The translations under genes were made by a program, and so were the position numbers. The notes under the pieces are model-generated. The model had not been told where the DNA came from, did not search any database, and saw nothing but the letters and a program-made list of their open reading frames with translations. Shown piece after piece: positions 25,344 through 33,267 of a stretch of 57,837 bases of DNA. The first letter of the stretch is position 1; the number at the start of each line of letters is the position of its first letter. Origin of the DNA: Desulfobacterales bacterium (GTDB lineage Bacteria; Desulfobacterota; Desulfobacteria; Desulfobacterales; JAUYIZ01); assembly GCA_030688615.1 (NCBI GenBank), contig JAUYIZ010000204.1:1-57837 (forward strand), given 5' to 3'.

Positions 25344-27224
25344 CTAACCCACAAATAACCGGATAAAAAATATATGGATGCCGATCAAAAAGATCAGCAT
25401 GGGGATCCAGCCTCTCTTTGCTTGAGCCGGTGTGGCGTATGTCTGTAAGGAAAACTTAAAACCATATTCTAAAGAGAACAGCAACCCTATGATAATCACA
25501 AATATCTGAAAATAACTTGTCGCTCCGGTAAAAAAAGGAGTCCATGGAAAGCTTGCCGTGCCGAACAGATCCCACCCCCATGCAAAAGGGTCGGAGAGAA
25601 TATGCAGAATATAGCTTCCATTAGGCAGAATGATGCCAATGCTGAAAGCCGCCCATATCGCCACTCCGACGGCAACAAGGCAATAAGAAAAATTAACAAA
25701 TACTTCCTTGAGTTTAACTCCTTTATCTCCGCTTAATTTCTTGGATAAAAAAGCGAATAAACAGAATAACGCAGGAATAATCAAAAAGTCTACTAAAGCA
25801 GCTTCAGCGATATAGGTAAAATATCCTCCAAGCGATGTGGCCCTTAACATATCCTTGAATTGGCCGGAGGTTCCCTGGAAAGCATAATAAAATACGAAGA
25901 AAATCCCGATCATTGTTAAGGCCTTAAATGCCTCATCAGTACTCCGTCTTTGATACAGCTCATCAGTCGACCTGCGCGCAGACATAAAGTCTGTGCCAAA
26001 AGGCCTCAGGTTAAAAGCCATGTTATCATGGGGGCATGTCTTAAAACACTCTAAACACATCCCGCAATACGTATTGCGGTTCATATCATAAGGCAGTTCC
26101 ATCCAGGGGCAACCATAGCCCTTTTCATTGCCCACCAAACAAGTCTTAGGTTTGTGCTTTTGACAGATATCCGGATTTTTCACACGAACTTCACAAAGAG
26201 AAAAATTGGCATATAGCCCCTGAAAACCGCTTACCGGACATATGAAGAGACAGAAAGATCTTTTCCCATATACCAGCGCAATGATGGTCGCTGTCCCAAA
26301 GATTATCGAGAGGAAGATAAATGTTGCAAATGGCCTGACGGTAAAGAAGCCGGAAAACCAGGTCGAGATAAAAAACAGAATAACCAATGACCATAGATTG
26401 CGCATCCTGCCAGGCCATCTTTTATTTAATCCCCGTGACTTCTGCCTTCCAACGCTGATTAGTTTTCCGCGCTGAAACCAATCGCCAAAAAGGGGAAATG
26501 GGCATACCATGCACCAAAACCGCCCAATGAACGGAACCATAAATAGCATCAGGAGAACCCACCAGAGAATCCAGACGATCATGATGCCGAAATTATAATT
26601 GCCGGCCGAAGAAAAACCGCCGACAAAAGCTGCCAAGAGGATGATAGTAAACACAATAATATTAATCAGGATGGCTATGAAGGGAAACCAGCGGCTCTTA
26701 AATAGAGCGCGGACGGGTTTGAATCTGGTTAACTCAAATCTCCAACTGAGTGGAATGACCCAAAAGAGCTTATCCCGGGGACTGCCTTTTCCTTTCAGGG
26801 TGAGTACCAATGAACCGATTCCAAGTATAACGACCAGGAATATTCCGGAATAGTAGTTCCAATTGGGTAAGACTCTCAGATACCCCACCATGTATGGATG
26901 AAACTCACCGCACGTTTTTGAACAACGAAAAGTAAACCTTCCTGTTTTGTCTGCTTCGATGGTAACCTTTTTCCACTCACCGGGATGAACATGAACTTCG
27001 GTGCCGTACCCATCCAGAAAGAATCCATGGGTGACATCCATACTGATGAGTTTCAGATCAATTCGGTCACCTTTATTGACGGTAATAACACTCGGAGAAT
27101 AGGAATATCTTTTTGCCCTTAATTCTATACTTCTTTCTTTGCCGGTAGAACCTTGCGAATTAGCGCACAAAAAGAAACTTGCGCACAATGTGATCACTGC
27201 CAATACAAGCAGGGACTTTTTCAT
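25344..27224 (-). CDS. Cupredoxin fused to NosR/NapH-like polyferredoxin membrane protein
   Basis: The 626-residue product (ATG 27224, GGAG upstream) begins with a signal sequence and a CuA-type cupredoxin domain: His-66 in VTHGF, and CSKTCGEFHPYM with C101, C105, H109 and M112. About ten membrane spans follow. Within them are WCMVCPFP and FCLFICPVSG, the paired CxxxCP/CxxCP motifs of NosR/NapH proteins, and a ferredoxin-like region CGMCLECFKTCP (CX2CX2CX3CP) plus a second set of Cys ending GYGCPW. NosR and NapH normally lack a periplasmic copper domain of this kind; NosR has FMN-binding instead. Electron transfer between a cytoplasmic-side FeS pair and a periplasmic CuA centre is the likely role. 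Confidence 0.85.
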   Translation of the reverse strand: MKKSLLVLAVITLCASFFLCANSQGSTGKERSIELRAKRYSYSPSVITVNKGDRIDLKLISMDVTHGFFLDGYGTEVHVHPGEWKKVTIEADKTGRFTFRCSKTCGEFHPYMVGYLRVLPNWNYYSGIFLVVILGIGSLVLTLKGKGSPRDKLFWVIPLSWRFELTRFKPVRALFKSRWFPFIAILINIIVFTIILLAAFVGGFSSAGNYNFGIMIVWILWWVLLMLFMVPFIGRFWCMVCPFPLFGDWFQRGKLISVGRQKSRGLNKRWPGRMRNLWSLVILFFISTWFSGFFTVRPFATFIFLSIIFGTATIIALVYGKRSFCLFICPVSGFQGLYANFSLCEVRVKNPDICQKHKPKTCLVGNEKGYGCPWMELPYDMNRNTYCGMCLECFKTCPHDNMAFNLRPFGTDFMSARRSTDELYQRRSTDEAFKALTMIGIFFVFYYAFQGTSGQFKDMLRATSLGGYFTYIAEAALVDFLIIPALFCLFAFLSKKLSGDKGVKLKEVFVNFSYCLVAVGVAIWAAFSIGIILPNGSYILHILSDPFAWGWDLFGTASFPWTPFFTGATSYFQIFVIIIGLLFSLEYGFKFSLQTYATPAQAKRGWIPMLIFLIGIHIFFIRLFVG

Positions 27225-27229
27225 TATCT

Positions 27230-27958
27230 TTACTCCAGGATTAACGTCCGTAAAATGGCGATGGATTTTCTTGAAAAAGTCTCTAATTTTTCTCCATCCC
27301 AAACCGCAAAGGCTATTTTTAATCTTTTCGAATGCATAAATTCAAACTCATCTTTCTGTTGTTTCGCTCGCTTTCTAACGAATAATACTTTCCATCCGCC
27401 TTTAGCATAGCTCCCTTGACCCAACACGTTCTGATTTTCCATCGGTTTCTGAGTCGTAGGGCCATGGGCTACGAATTCTCTAACCACATCTATTTTTTTT
27501 GCATCTCTTAACGCGGACCATCGCCATATGTTAGCGATACTTTCAAAACCCATCATTTGCGCGGAAGCAGGGGAGTTTGCCGGAACAAAAAGAATGGCGC
27601 AATAATCAGGTGTTTTCAAACCTATCCGATTTTCCGTTTCATCTGCATACTCGATTAAAAAAGCGATATCCTCTTTGTTATATATTCCCTTAACATTTAT
27701 TTTTCTTTCATATTTCCCAAAAGCTGTTCTTACAGATTGTGGGAAAAGCGGCAGAGTAACAGGTTGTATGTCATGCCAAATTTTATTATCAAGCGAAAGC
27801 GTAATCTTTTGATCCACTGAAAAAACGGTAAAACTCTCTCCTTTTTCCAGTGTGTCGGGTATTTTATAAATATAATGGTAAAGTATCACAAAATAAATGG
27901 CGGCAACCAATAGAGCAGCCGTCGTAGTGACCCCCATTATTTTATGGTGTTTTTTCAT
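27230..27958 (-). CDS. Membrane-anchored ethylbenzene-dehydrogenase-type haem-b protein
   Basis: The 242-residue protein has an uncleaved N-terminal anchor (about 10-32). Its periplasmic domain matches the EB_dh/DMSO-reductase-type gamma subunit family: NVKGIYNKEDIAFLIEYADETEN, QMMGFESIANIWRWSALRD and a late IAFAVWDGEKLE. The Met in the MMGF segment and a downstream Lys are the usual axial haem-b ligands in this family. Normally such subunits pair with a molybdopterin alpha and an iron-sulfur beta subunit; neither is present here. It ends 5 bp before the NosR-like start. A strong terminator precedes it, so its expression may depend on read-through. Confidence 0.8.
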   Translation of the reverse strand: MKKHHKIMGVTTTAALLVAAIYFVILYHYIYKIPDTLEKGESFTVFSVDQKITLSLDNKIWHDIQPVTLPLFPQSVRTAFGKYERKINVKGIYNKEDIAFLIEYADETENRIGLKTPDYCAILFVPANSPASAQMMGFESIANIWRWSALRDAKKIDVVREFVAHGPTTQKPMENQNVLGQGSYAKGGWKVLFVRKRAKQQKDEFEFMHSKRLKIAFAVWDGEKLETFSRKSIAILRTLILE

Positions 27959-27980
27959 TGGCGATTATTAGAATCCAATT

Positions 27981-28017
27981 AAAAAAAGCCGGTTCGTTCA
28001 AAAACAGGCCCGGCTTT
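27981..28017 (-). terminator. Rho-independent terminator after the cupredoxin gene
   Basis: On the minus strand AAAGCCGG (28017-28010) pairs with CCGGCTTT (27992-27985), followed by TTTT to 27981. It lies between the cupredoxin and the haem-b gene. It would make the cupredoxin the most abundant product, with partial read-through into the membrane genes. Confidence 0.8.
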
Positions 28018-28039
28018 ATTAGGAATTAAATTCAATGTA

Positions 28040-28555
28040 TTAACTAGATGGAACTGAGAATATGATAGCTCTCATGGTTGGATCATGATGATCACAACGT
28101 AAAGTATAGTATCCGGCCTGTTTGGCCTTGAAAGTTATAATGTACTCTCGTCCTCGATTCGAAATATGTTCTTTTACTGCAACCGTGCCATCCGGGGCTT
28201 CTACCCAGTTAATATGTTTGTCGCCATTTACTACAAAAATACGGAGGGTGACCGTGTCTCCTTGATTGACCGCCATGGCCGCCGGATTGAACATATAAGT
28301 TGACACTTGCCATTTATTAGGCTTGGCCGGATCGTATTTTCCCGGTGGCGTAAAACCATAGCCTTTGGAAAGTGTGGTGGGATCCGTTTTGGGCGCAGGA
28401 ATACCATCAGTTGCACCCTTGACTTCTATCTCGGATACATAAAAAGTAACATTGCCGGGTTTTAGCCCCTTGGCTGCCGCACTTCCCGGACCAACTGCCA
28501 ATATGGCAGTGACAAGTAAGAGCAACAAGAGGATTAAAGAATTACGAATTTTCAT
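28040..28555 (-). CDS. Periplasmic cupredoxin (type 1 copper)
   Basis: The 171-residue protein has a cleavable signal (MKIRNSLILLLLLLVTAILA). The cupredoxin fold carries MAVNQGDTVTLRIFVVNGDKHINW and a C-terminal ligand cluster LRCDHHDPTMRAII, giving Cys, His and Met; the fourth His is probably in GDKHINW. The Cys-x2-His-x3-Met spacing suits a type 1 site rather than CuA. It is the first gene after the copy-2 sigma-54 promoter and is followed by a terminator, suggesting high expression as a soluble carrier between the outer-membrane cytochrome-porin and the inner-membrane proteins. That route is inferred. Confidence 0.85.
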   Translation of the reverse strand: MKIRNSLILLLLLLVTAILAVGPGSAAAKGLKPGNVTFYVSEIEVKGATDGIPAPKTDPTTLSKGYGFTPPGKYDPAKPNKWQVSTYMFNPAAMAVNQGDTVTLRIFVVNGDKHINWVEAPDGTVAVKEHISNRGREYIITFKAKQAGYYTLRCDHHDPTMRAIIFSVPSS

Positions 28556-28631
28556 TAAATGCCTCCTTTTCTAAATCAATCTCCATAATAATTCTATCAC
28601 CATAGCAACAAAAATGCTTTTCGGATGTCAC
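28542..28631 (-). other. Possible 29-codon leader reading frame overlapping the cupredoxin start
   Basis: A GTG at 28631 within the conserved leader opens a frame MTSEKHFCC... of 29 codons that stops at 28542, 14 bases inside the cupredoxin gene. The same first seven residues are encoded in copy 1 but there the frame is continuous with the cytochrome-porin. The GTG overlaps the Shine-Dalgarno sequence, so translation from it is doubtful. Confidence 0.25.
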
Positions 28632-28638
28632 CTCCTTT
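28616..28638 (-). promoter_or_regulatory. Conserved leader with perfect anti-Shine-Dalgarno match, copy 2
   Basis: Identical over 23 bases to 23844-23866. It lies about 60 nt before the cupredoxin ATG, which has its own AAGGAGG site, so two Shine-Dalgarno elements stand in tandem. Confidence 0.6.
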
Positions 28639-28704
28639 GACTTTGTTTGAGTCAAAATTCAATTGGGTATTATCGGTTTTGCATAGTGTATCAGGAAGAG
28701 TAAT

Positions 28705-28718
28705 GCAAAAGCCATGCC
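28705..28718 (-). promoter_or_regulatory. Sigma-54 promoter for the cupredoxin/NosR-like operon
   Basis: The minus strand reads GGCATGGCTTTTGC, with GG-N10-GC spacing and TTGC at -12. It is 67 nt upstream of the leader motif and about 195 bp downstream of the inverted repeat, matching copy 1. Confidence 0.8.
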
Positions 28719-28911
28719 TCAGGTGAAATGATGGTAAATGTAGTTTTAATTAACTGTATTTACGTTATTTTTATAAGATTGGGAAAAGATAATAGAAAGC
28801 AAAAGAAGGCGACCAAAAGGCCGTGGTGAGTAACCACGGAGAGGATATTCTGAGTTATATAAGACCATAGCATATTGATATAATTATATATATCGTCATA
28901 ACGCCACTTAT

Positions 28912-28927
28912 GTCGCGCATGTGCGAC
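28912..28927. promoter_or_regulatory. Inverted-repeat activator site (UAS), copy 2
   Basis: GTCGC-GCATGT-GCGAC is a perfect inverted repeat with 5-base arms. It touches the stop codon of the activator gene (28928). Together with copy 1 it is the best candidate for the binding site of that activator. Confidence 0.7.
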
Positions 28928-30301
28928 CTAAATGTCACCCAGGAGAGGTTCCCAGCGGGGGTCATTCTTCATCAGGGCTATTTTTCTCTGGACCTGTCTT
29001 AGCGAAATTCCCAATATTTGTGCCGTCTCTTTGCGGTTGCCCTTCGTATGGGCGAGGACAAAAGCGAAATGCGCGGTTGCGTCTTCCTTAAGACTGCAGA
29101 GTTTTCGGGTAAATGAAGGAACTGAAACATATGCCATACCCCCCAGATGTTGCGGTAAAATTAGTCCTGATTCGGCCAGGAGCACTGCATTTTCCACCAA
29201 GGCGGCCAGTTCGCGAATATTACCATGGTATTCTTTGCGGGTCAGTATATCCATGGCCTCAGGGCTGAAGCCGCTCACTGCCTTATCATGCTTCATGCAT
29301 GCTTTTTTTTGAAAATAGGCGGCCAGAAGGGGAATATCGCCTTCCCTTTCTCGAAGGGGAGGGAGATGGATGTGGGCTGCTCTCAGCCGGTATAACAAAT
29401 CCAGCCTGAATCTGCCTTCCTGGCAGGCCTTGTCCAGATCCTGATTCGTTGCGGAGATGATGCGGACGTTAATATGAATAGGAGTCGCATCCGATAAACG
29501 GCGGATAGATTTTTCCTCAATCACGCGCAGAAACTTGGCTTGCAGGTTCAGGGAAAGCTCTCCGATTTCATCCAGAAACAATGTCCCGCCATTGGCTTGC
29601 TCAAAGAAACCGGCGTGATCCTTCTCGGCTCCTGTAAAGGCCCCTTTGATATGTCCGAAAAACTGGCTCTCAAAGAGCGTCTCCGGAATGGAAGATACAT
29701 TCAACGCAATAAAAGGAGCATCTGACGTCGAGTTTAACCGATGGATAGCGCTGGTCATTAACTCCTTGCCGGTTCCCGACTCACCGCTAATCATGATCGG
29801 ATTGCCGCTCCGGGCCATTACCGCTGCATAGGAAAGTATTTCTGCCATCCTTGGGCACTGGGTGACAATCTTTGAAAAGGCCTCGGGTATTTCAACCGCA
29901 TGACTACCGGTACGCGCTCCCGCCAAACCGACAAGAAGACCTTTGTGTTCATAGGCCCGTTCGATTGATAATATGAGACGTTCGCTCTCTACGGGTTTAA
30001 CAAGATAATCGTAGGCGCCGAGGCGAACGGCCTTGACTGCTGTCGCAATATCATCCACTGCTGTCAGAAAGATAAACTCGGTGCGGGGTTTGAAAGGTTT
30101 CGTGGCCACAAGGACCTGAAGACCATCCACTTCAGGCATCAGCAGGTCCAGAAGCACAATGTCAAAATCCTTATTCTTGATCCTGTCGATCGCATCCTTG
30201 CCATTGTTACAGAGCTCTACATTCGGGATACCCCGCCGTTTAAGCAAACGCCTCATCGAATTCAAGGCAACCACTTCATCATCAACAGCTAAAATTATCA
30301 T
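28928..30301 (-). CDS. NtrC-family sigma-54-dependent response regulator
   Basis: The 457-residue protein has an N-terminal receiver (ILAVDDE, phospho-acceptor Asp in DIVLLDLLMPEVDG near residue 53, KPVE at ~103). An AAA+ domain follows with Walker A GESGTGKELM near 175, the sigma-54 contact loop GAFTGA near 238, and GGTLFLDEIGEL. A C-terminal Fis-type helix-turn-helix (GNRKETAQILGISLRQVQRKI) closes it. All motifs needed to activate sigma-54 RNA polymerase are present. It overlaps the upstream kinase by 4 bp, so kinase and regulator are a cognate pair. Two GG-N10-GC promoters with a shared inverted repeat lie just downstream, making it the likely controller of the whole island. Confidence 0.93.
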   Translation of the reverse strand: MIILAVDDEVVALNSMRRLLKRRGIPNVELCNNGKDAIDRIKNKDFDIVLLDLLMPEVDGLQVLVATKPFKPRTEFIFLTAVDDIATAVKAVRLGAYDYLVKPVESERLILSIERAYEHKGLLVGLAGARTGSHAVEIPEAFSKIVTQCPRMAEILSYAAVMARSGNPIMISGESGTGKELMTSAIHRLNSTSDAPFIALNVSSIPETLFESQFFGHIKGAFTGAEKDHAGFFEQANGGTLFLDEIGELSLNLQAKFLRVIEEKSIRRLSDATPIHINVRIISATNQDLDKACQEGRFRLDLLYRLRAAHIHLPPLREREGDIPLLAAYFQKKACMKHDKAVSGFSPEAMDILTRKEYHGNIRELAALVENAVLLAESGLILPQHLGGMAYVSVPSFTRKLCSLKEDATAHFAFVLAHTKGNRKETAQILGISLRQVQRKIALMKNDPRWEPLLGDI

Positions 30302-32694
30302 AGTCTTTGCCTGCCGATAGTGTTTATTATTTCAAGCAATTGCTGCATCTTGACTGGTTTTTGAAGAAAATAATCAGCCGCAGAAATGCTGTCGGGCTTT
30401 TGTTTAGCGGCCTTCACTTTGCTCGCATTTCCAGAATAGAGAATAATTGCAAGCAAAGGGAATTCCACCTTGATTTTTTCAATGAGAGCACAACCGTTTA
30501 TGCCGGGCATCATGATATCTAATAGAACAATATCAACTTCAGGGTGATTCTCCAGGTATGCCACAATATTTTCGGGCTTGTTCTTTGTTTTCGTCGACAT
30601 ATTCCGGACTTTAGCAAAGTGTGCCTTGAGCAGGCCGAAAAAGGCAGCATCATTATCCAGGCATAAAATTGCAGGACAAAGCTCCAATTTTCTTTTACTG
30701 TCAACCGGAAGATACAAAGAAAAGCGGGTGCCAAATCCCGGTCGTGACAGAACCCCTATTACCCCATTGTGTTCATGGATCAACCCATAGGATACAGAAA
30801 GGCCCAATCCCGTTCCGCCAGTATCGCGTTTGGTGGTAAAAAATGGCTCAAAGATCCGCTCAATCACCTCAGGTACCATGCCGATGCCATTGTCTTCGAT
30901 CTCGATCAAAACCGATCCGAGCCTGACAACGTGGCGGGTACGTATCGAAAGTTTACCCTTGTCCTTTTCAGGAATGGCTTGAATGGCATTGATGATAAGA
31001 TTGATCATTACTTGCTCAAGTTTCTGGAAGTATCCTTGAATTAGCGGCAGATTGGGGTCTAATTTCATTTTTAGCTTGCCCACGGATTGCCTCACTTGCG
31101 CCCCGACAATGGCCAGTGCTTTTTCAATCACCGCATTAACATCAACCGGTTGGAACTGGATGCTTTGATCCAAGCGGGCAAAATCCTTTAGGTTGGAGAC
31201 AATTTTACTAATCCGATCCGATCCGATCTTGATTTCCTGTATTAATTCTCGCATGTCTCCACACAGCTCTTCAATATCGAAACCGGAGATTTTTAACTGC
31301 GGGTTTGCAGTCGCATATTCTGAAACCAGCGGTTCAAACATCTGCCAGGTTTCTTCTAAGATGGGCACATCGTAAGTGATAAAACTATTCGGGTTGTTTA
31401 TCTCATGCGCCACGCCTGCCACCACCTCTCCCAGCGAGGCAAGCTTGTCGGCCTGAATGACCTGCTTTAGACGATATTCAGATTCCCATCGAAGCTTTTC
31501 TTCCTCGGTGATGTCGCGGGCAATGCCGCGATATCCGCTGAGTTGCCCACTGGAATCAAAGATGGGAACGCCGCTGGTCTCAAGGGTGATCAATTTGCCT
31601 TCCTTATGAATATTAATATTCTTTAATTTCGAGAATGGCTTCTGAGAGTCGACTATCGCATGGAACGCCAACCTGATAGATTTTGCCTCATCAATTGGCA
31701 TAAAATCGAATGGTGTTTTGCCAATAACCTCTCCAGGTTCATATCCTAAGAAGTCCCTGACTTTGGGGCTGGCATATGTGTACATGATATTTGCATCCAC
31801 TTCCCAAATCCAGTCACTCGTGCTCTCGGTTAAAGCTTGAAACCTTTCTCCGCTTTTCCGCAGTTTATCCTCAATATGCTTGCGGTTGTTGATTTCCTGA
31901 ATTAATTGTTCATTTGTTTTGCCCAATTCTGTGGTGCGTTCTTTCACTCGTTGCTCAAGTGTGTCCCGGGCGTTTCTTACCTCCTCTTCCGCCTTTTTCC
32001 GCCTGGCAACATCCTGAGCGCCTTTGGCCAAAAGAAAAATAATCACTCCTAACATAATGATAGTTACGGTTGATAATATAACCCGGGAACGCAGTAATAA
32101 TTTATCGAGCCTTTCTTTTTTTTGGCTATAATCATAATAGATTTCTAAAACACCTATGATCGCATCATTCACGATTATCGGCACGTATGTTTCAAACACA
32201 TCCGCTATAACGCGTTGGCCTTCAAGAGATTGGGTATCCTTTTTCCTGATCCTCGTATAAACGGACCCTTTTACAACAACCTCGTAAAAATATCTGTTTG
32301 TGTGCATGGTGCCAATATCTTCAGGATCGGTAGAATATATGGTTTCGCCGGATTTTGAGAATATTTGCAATTTCATCAATCCCAATTCCCTTGAAAGCTT
32401 CGCCAGCTCGCCTGTCACCCGAGTTGATAGGGAAGCGCGGGACAATTCAATCTTTTTCTGAGGGATACGAGTATGAGTGATAAGATTTGCTATCTTGAGG
32501 ATTTCTTCTTCTGAATTCTTTATTATCATCCTGGTAAAGGCCGGGTATATTAACAGAACATCGGTAATCAGCAATATGGCGGCAATTATTATTGATGCAA
32601 CAAGGATATTCCTTAAAATTTTAATCTTAAACACTTCTATAAAATTTGCTGTACCCCTGGTTAACTTTTTCTTCATTGCTCCCGCAACAGACAT
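30298..32694 (-). CDS. Hybrid sensor histidine kinase 2 (periplasmic sensor-PAS-HisKA-HATPase-REC)
   Basis: The 798-residue kinase has two spans (about 27-50 and 200-222) flanking a ~150-residue periplasmic sensor with IYSTDPEDIGT and YVPIIVNDAIIGVLEIYYDY, typical of single-Cache-like sensors. Next come a coiled linker, a PAS domain near 285-400 (WIWEVDANIMYTYASPKVRD), the H-box VAGVAHEINNPNSF, the ATPase domain (IEDNGIGM, GTGLGLSVSYG) and a receiver with VDIVLLDIMMPGINGC. The catalytic half is nearly the same as kinase 1 at 14476, down to the QRL C-terminus, while the sensor halves differ. It is the first gene of the island. ATG 32694 has GAAGGG at good distance. The signal is unknown. Confidence 0.92.
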   Translation of the reverse strand: MSVAGAMKKKLTRGTANFIEVFKIKILRNILVASIIIAAILLITDVLLIYPAFTRMIIKNSEEEILKIANLITHTRIPQKKIELSRASLSTRVTGELAKLSRELGLMKLQIFSKSGETIYSTDPEDIGTMHTNRYFYEVVVKGSVYTRIRKKDTQSLEGQRVIADVFETYVPIIVNDAIIGVLEIYYDYSQKKERLDKLLLRSRVILSTVTIIMLGVIIFLLAKGAQDVARRKKAEEEVRNARDTLEQRVKERTTELGKTNEQLIQEINNRKHIEDKLRKSGERFQALTESTSDWIWEVDANIMYTYASPKVRDFLGYEPGEVIGKTPFDFMPIDEAKSIRLAFHAIVDSQKPFSKLKNINIHKEGKLITLETSGVPIFDSSGQLSGYRGIARDITEEEKLRWESEYRLKQVIQADKLASLGEVVAGVAHEINNPNSFITYDVPILEETWQMFEPLVSEYATANPQLKISGFDIEELCGDMRELIQEIKIGSDRISKIVSNLKDFARLDQSIQFQPVDVNAVIEKALAIVGAQVRQSVGKLKMKLDPNLPLIQGYFQKLEQVMINLIINAIQAIPEKDKGKLSIRTRHVVRLGSVLIEIEDNGIGMVPEVIERIFEPFFTTKRDTGGTGLGLSVSYGLIHEHNGVIGVLSRPGFGTRFSLYLPVDSKRKLELCPAILCLDNDAAFFGLLKAHFAKVRNMSTKTKNKPENIVAYLENHPEVDIVLLDIMMPGINGCALIEKIKVEFPLLAIILYSGNASKVKAAKQKPDSISAADYFLQKPVKMQQLLEIINTIGRQRL

Positions 32695-32829
32695 GTCTAT
32701 TTCCCTTCTGTTTTGACAACAGGGCCGCCGGTTTTGTCCGCTAATCAGGTCGTCTTTGTTTTTTATCTAAGGCGGCCAAGCCGCGAAAGAATTTATCATA
32801 AAATATAGTTGGCAGGTATGGGTTTTTCT

Positions 32830-33264
32830 TCACCAAAGGCCCGGATAAAGGTGCATATTCATCAACAGGGAAAAAATAAGATAGATCGAGAGGATCAGTC
32901 CGGCAGCCAGCCTCAGGGACCGGAACCAGGGAAACCCGTTGGTTTTCAGGTAAAGAAAAAGAAACAGCGGAATGCCAACCAAAAACCCCAGGACATATAT
33001 CATGGCCAGGAAGCCGACCATCCAGGCGATAATCGAGCCATAGGCCCGGTTTCTCCTTTTTTTTTCCTCCGGGTCCAGCTCGGCCGGAGCAGCGTCCCGC
33101 GGCTGAAAAATTTCCTTGGCCAGCTCCATCAGCATCAGAAGCGCGGCCGGAATCGCAATGACCCAGGGGAACAGGCGGGCCCCAAAGGGGTATTTCAGCG
33201 AATAAAGGATAATGACGATCAGCAATGTCAGCAGGCCGGTGGAAAAAAGAAGACGTAATCGCAT
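32830..33264 (-). CDS. Tripartite tricarboxylate transporter, small membrane subunit (TctB family)
   Basis: The 144-residue protein has four predicted spans and the GARLFPWVIAIPAALLMLMEL segment seen in TctB proteins. It forms the small subunit of a secondary carboxylate transporter with the TctA protein encoded 3 bp upstream. Such systems import organic acids using a periplasmic binding protein and an ion gradient. Order binding protein-TctA-TctB on the minus strand is the usual one reading downstream. Confidence 0.82.
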   Translation of the reverse strand: MRLRLLFSTGLLTLLIVIILYSLKYPFGARLFPWVIAIPAALLMLMELAKEIFQPRDAAPAELDPEEKKRRNRAYGSIIAWMVGFLAMIYVLGFLVGIPLFLFLYLKTNGFPWFRSLRLAAGLILSIYLIFSLLMNMHLYPGLW

Positions 33265-33267
33265 CGC

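Larger units (their letters stand above)
28616..28937 (-). repeat. Duplicated sigma-54 regulatory region, copy 2
   Basis: Counterpart of 23844-24170, with the same order of elements and nearly the same spacing. It occupies the whole gap between the cupredoxin and the activator gene and runs about 10 bp into the 3' end of the latter. Confidence 0.85.

Noticed and set aside
25344-28555. Interpretation as a nitrous oxide reductase (nos) locus
   Set aside because: The NosR-like part and CuA motifs suggest it, but nosZ, nosD, nosF and nosY are absent and the NosR-like protein lacks the FMN-binding periplasmic domain.
28040-28555. Nitrosocyanin-like red copper protein
   Set aside because: The C-terminal cluster has Cys-x2-His-x3-Met rather than the Cys/His/His/Glu set of nitrosocyanin.
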